DNA from: CAYLSO01 sp964386525
GTDB taxonomy: Bacteria > Eisenbacteria > RBG-16-71-46 > DASYSL01
Direction: 5' to 3'
Length of the DNA stretch: 6,688 nt
NCBI GenBank assembly: GCA_964386525.1
Contig: CAYLSO010000204.1
Coordinates: 1-6,688, forward strand
Shown: positions 5,084-6,688 of the stretch, in pieces
Position numbering within the stretch: position 1 is the first letter of the stretch
Layout: every line of letters starts with the position of its first letter
The notes under the pieces: model-generated
Told to the model about the DNA's origin: nothing
The model's database searches: none
The model's input: the letters and a program-made list of their open reading frames with translations, nothing else
Translations under genes and position numbers: made by a program

Positions 5084-5977
5084 ATGCGGTACGCGCGGCT
5101 GGCGGTCGAGATCCTGCTGCGCCTGCTGCTCTGGGCGACGCGCCTGGCCTTCCTCGCCGCCGGCCTGGCCACCCTGGGCCCGGCGCTGCTGCTCTCCTCC
5201 TCCTTCATGGGCGACGGGACCTCCGCGTGGCTCGTGGCGCTGGCCCGACCGACGCTGGCGATGGGGGTGGTCTTCCTCGCCGCGGCCGTGCTGCTCTTCG
5301 TGATCCCCTGGCTGCTGCGCGGCGTGCCGCGCGCCGCGCCCGAGGCGGCCGCCGCGCCGGGACCGGCCGCGCCGGCGGCGGGCGGCGGCTGGCAGTGGCT
5401 CGCCGGCCCCGTGATGCTGGGCCTGGTCGGCGGCGCCGTGCTCGTCTCCGGGAGACTGCTCCGCCTCTGGGGCGAGATCGCCGTCTACCTCGAGCGCGCC
5501 GGCGTCTGGCGCGAGGTGCAGCACGGCGGCGAGCTCTCCGGCCTGATCTTCGCGCCGCTCCTGTTCGTGCTCGCCGCGCCGCTCCTGGGGGCCGCGGCGG
5601 CGGTCTTCCTCGGCGCGGTCCCGCTGCTGCTGGTCGCGCTCTTCGCCGCGCACAGCCCCCACTTCCGCGCGGGCTACGCGATGACCGTCGTCTGCCAGGT
5701 CGCGCTGGTGGCGGGGAGCCTGCTGGCGGCGGAGGCGTTCGCGGGACTGGTGCAGGAGGCGGCGAGTTTCCCCGATTCGCAGGCCGACCCCGAGGCCGGC
5801 CGCCTCATCGCCGATCTGGAGCGCATGCGCGACGTGGTCCGCGCGACCGGGCGCGACCACGCGTGGCTGGCCGCCGGCTACGCCCTGCTGCTGCCGCTCG
5901 TCCTGGTCTCGCGGCCGGGGGCGAAGGCGCCGGCGCCGGGCGGCGAGGCGCCGGGAAGCGCCGCTCCCGCCCCCTGA
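5084..5977 (+). CDS. Multi-pass integral membrane protein of unknown function
   Basis: This 297-residue protein lies in the cytoplasmic membrane. Hydrophobic segments at about 17-41, 56-79, 103-123, 152-172, 170-190, 197-221 and 259-276 suggest six or seven membrane spans. An Ala/Pro-rich linker (81-101) separates the second and third spans. A charged stretch at about 222-258 (Asp/Glu/Arg-rich, ending ERMRDVVRATGRDH) forms the largest soluble loop, and the tail after 277 is Ala/Pro/Gly-rich. There are few charged or catalytic-looking residues inside the spans, and no known transporter or enzyme motif is visible. GGAGGA at 5075-5080 precedes the ATG by 3 nt, a little close but good. It is transcribed away from the lipoprotein gene and followed by a hairpin terminator, so it is probably monocistronic. 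I do not recognise the family. The coding call rests on the start signals, third-position G/C and coherent hydrophobicity. Confidence 0.87.
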   Translation: MRYARLAVEILLRLLLWATRLAFLAAGLATLGPALLLSSSFMGDGTSAWLVALARPTLAMGVVFLAAAVLLFVIPWLLRGVPRAAPEAAAAPGPAAPAAGGGWQWLAGPVMLGLVGGAVLVSGRLLRLWGEIAVYLERAGVWREVQHGGELSGLIFAPLLFVLAAPLLGAAAAVFLGAVPLLLVALFAAHSPHFRAGYAMTVVCQVALVAGSLLAAEAFAGLVQEAASFPDSQADPEAGRLIADLERMRDVVRATGRDHAWLAAGYALLLPLVLVSRPGAKAPAPGGEAPGSAAPAP

Positions 5978-5992
5978 GTTTTCTCCTGCTTA

Positions 5993-6018
5993 CCGCGCGG
6001 GCCCCGCGCGGGCCCTTT
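5993..6018 (+). terminator. Hairpin terminator built on an 11-bp tandem repeat
   Basis: Sixteen bases after the TGA, CCGCGCGGGCC occurs twice in tandem (5993-6003, 6004-6014). Because the unit is self-complementary, it folds: GGGCCC (5999-6004) pairs with GGGCCC (6010-6015) over a CGCGC loop and is followed at once by TTT then C. An alternative 8-bp stem pairs 5993-6000 with 6004-6011. The T run is short, but position and stem strength fit an intrinsic terminator for the membrane-protein gene. Confidence 0.6.
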
Positions 6019-6093
6019 CGCCGTGAGAATCGGGCGCCGCGCGCGTTTCCTTGTTGCCCCGCGCACCCGAAAGGTCTTCCATTGACGGGACAA

Positions 6094-6131
6094 GGCGGCT
6101 CGCGCCGCCGGGCTGCTACTCCCGGCAGCCC
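6094..6131 (+). repeat. Two back-to-back perfect hairpins upstream of the FG-GAP gene
   Basis: GGCGGC (6094-6099) pairs with GCCGCC (6104-6109) over a TCGC loop. The very next base begins GGGCTGC (6110-6116), which pairs with GCAGCCC (6125-6131) over an 8-nt loop. The two stems could stack coaxially. No T tract follows. They lie about 90-125 nt before the FG-GAP start codon, so they may be part of a structured leader if transcription starts upstream of them. Confidence 0.45.
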
Positions 6132-6170
6132 CGACATCCGTTGGCTCCCTTCTCCGCTTCGTCCCCTGAA

Positions 6171-6192
6171 GCGAGCCGGGCTCGCGCCCGGC
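6171..6192 (+). promoter_or_regulatory. Mutually exclusive hairpins just before the FG-GAP gene's ribosome binding site
   Basis: GCGAGC (6171-6176) pairs with GCTCGC (6180-6185). Alternatively, GCCGGG (6175-6180) pairs with CCCGGC (6187-6192). Both stems are perfect, 6 bp and overlapping, so only one can form. The structure ends 12 nt before GAGGAG (6205-6210). I cannot match it to a known riboswitch class. Confidence 0.35.
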
Positions 6193-6218
6193 GGCCCGCG
6201 CATCGAGGAGTCACGCCC

Positions 6219-6688
6219 ATGAAGCCGTACGCCCGGTCCACGCCGACCATCTCCCCCGAGCACCCCGTCATCCGCAGGCCCCGCCGAATCGCCGCTGCCC
6301 TCCTGCTCGCTGTCGCCGTGACGTTGGGCATCGCGGCCGCCGCGGCCGCTGTGGGCATCTCGCCCGACGACCCGTGGATCGCCGACGGACTCCAGGCCAA
6401 GGCCCACTTCGGCGCCTGCGTCACCACGGCCGGCGACGTCAACGGCGACGGGTACAGCGACCTGCTCGTCTGCGCGCCGCTGTTCGACAGCACCTACGTG
6501 AACGAGGGGCGGGTCTACCTCTACCTGGGCTCGGCGAGCGGCCCGGCCGCCACGCCGAGTTGGATCGGCGGCGACCATCTGGCCTACTCCCAGTTCGGGA
6601 TCTCCGCCGCCCCGGCCGGCGACGTCAACGGCGACGGCTACGGCGACGTGGTCATCGGCGCCAACCGCCCCGGCTCGCTGGTGCCCTT
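6219..6688 (+). CDS. Secreted FG-GAP (integrin-alpha-like beta-propeller) repeat protein, 3' end outside window
   Basis: The frame is open from ATG 6219 to the window end (156 residues). GAGGAG at 6205-6210 lies 8 nt upstream. Residues 1-23 are a long basic N-region ending RRPRR. Residues 24-45 are a very Ala/Leu/Val-rich core, together forming an export signal. Two FG-GAP repeats follow: HFGACVTTAGDVNGDGYSDL (63-82) and QFGISAAPAGDVNGDGYGDV (125-144). Each carries a calcium-binding DxNxDGxxD loop (D73/N75/D77/D81 and D135/N137/D139/D143). EGRVYLYLGS (96-105) is the typical intervening blade strand. Such repeats come as about seven blades of a calcium-stabilised propeller, so most of the protein is beyond the edge. 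It probably acts at the surface or outside, perhaps in adhesion or as the non-catalytic part of a larger protein. Given the neighbours, a FlgD-like C-terminus is plausible but unseen. Confidence 0.9.
   Translation, partial: MKPYARSTPTISPEHPVIRRPRRIAAALLLAVAVTLGIAAAAAAVGISPDDPWIADGLQAKAHFGACVTTAGDVNGDGYSDLLVCAPLFDSTYVNEGRVYLYLGSASGPAATPSWIGGDHLAYSQFGISAAPAGDVNGDGYGDVVIGANRPGSLVP

Noticed and set aside
4520..5860. Long minus-strand open frame extending upstream of the lipoprotein, antisense to the membrane protein
   Set aside because: It is a GC-rich shadow of the plus-strand gene with low-complexity Arg/Gly/Glu/Gln content. The signal peptide and GGAGG fix the true start at 4519.
6082..6087. 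TTGACG as a -35 for the FG-GAP gene
   Set aside because: The expected -10 position (6105-6110) reads CCGCCG. No promoter can be supported from this hexamer alone.

Overview
The window is GC-rich DNA with the coding style of an environmental bacterium: strong G/C at third codon positions, long open antisense shadow frames, and short intergenic gaps. Two of the secreted proteins end in a FlgD-like immunoglobulin-type domain with a 'PNP' entry motif (RPNPF, FPNPAT). A third protein starts with FG-GAP calcium-binding repeats. This combination is common in poorly cultured, high-GC phyla of or near the FCB group (for example Eisenbacteria or Krumholzibacteriota); Myxococcota-like lineages remain possible. 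The lineage call is inference, because no marker gene is present.

Layout. (1) Positions 1-1447, plus strand: the C-terminal 481 residues of a large uncharacterised, mostly helical protein that begins before the window. (2) Positions 1448-1477: a short convergent gap with a GC-rich hairpin. (3) Positions 1478-3088, minus strand: a secreted GH16-type glucanase-like protein, with signal peptide, N-terminal carbohydrate-binding-like beta domain, GH16 domain with an intact ExDxE motif, and C-terminal FlgD-like domain. A good sigma70-type promoter lies upstream, bracketed by a 12-bp direct repeat. (4) Positions 3257-4519, minus strand: a probable lipoprotein with two tandem copies of a ~120-residue domain and a C-terminal FlgD-like domain. 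(5) Positions 4520-5083: a 564-bp divergent intergenic region without a convincing gene. It holds a 20-bp perfect palindrome, an extended -10 promoter for the rightward gene, a leader hairpin and a weaker leftward promoter. (6) Positions 5084-5977, plus strand: a multi-pass membrane protein of unknown function. (7) Positions 5978-6218: a likely terminator followed by a hairpin-rich leader. (8) Positions 6219-6688, plus strand: the start of a secreted FG-GAP/integrin-alpha-like beta-propeller protein, cut by the window end.

How they fit together. The theme is the cell envelope and exterior: a polysaccharide-directed enzyme, a surface lipoprotein with a repeated beta-rich domain, an integral membrane protein and a calcium-binding propeller. 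Each gene has its own ribosome binding site and most have their own promoter or terminator signals, so this looks like a set of separately transcribed genes, not one operon. I did not find a mobile element, CRISPR array, tRNA or rRNA. The best candidates for something undescribed are the duplicated lipoprotein domain, the palindrome-promoter-hairpin arrangement in front of the membrane protein, and the stacked hairpins in front of the FG-GAP gene.
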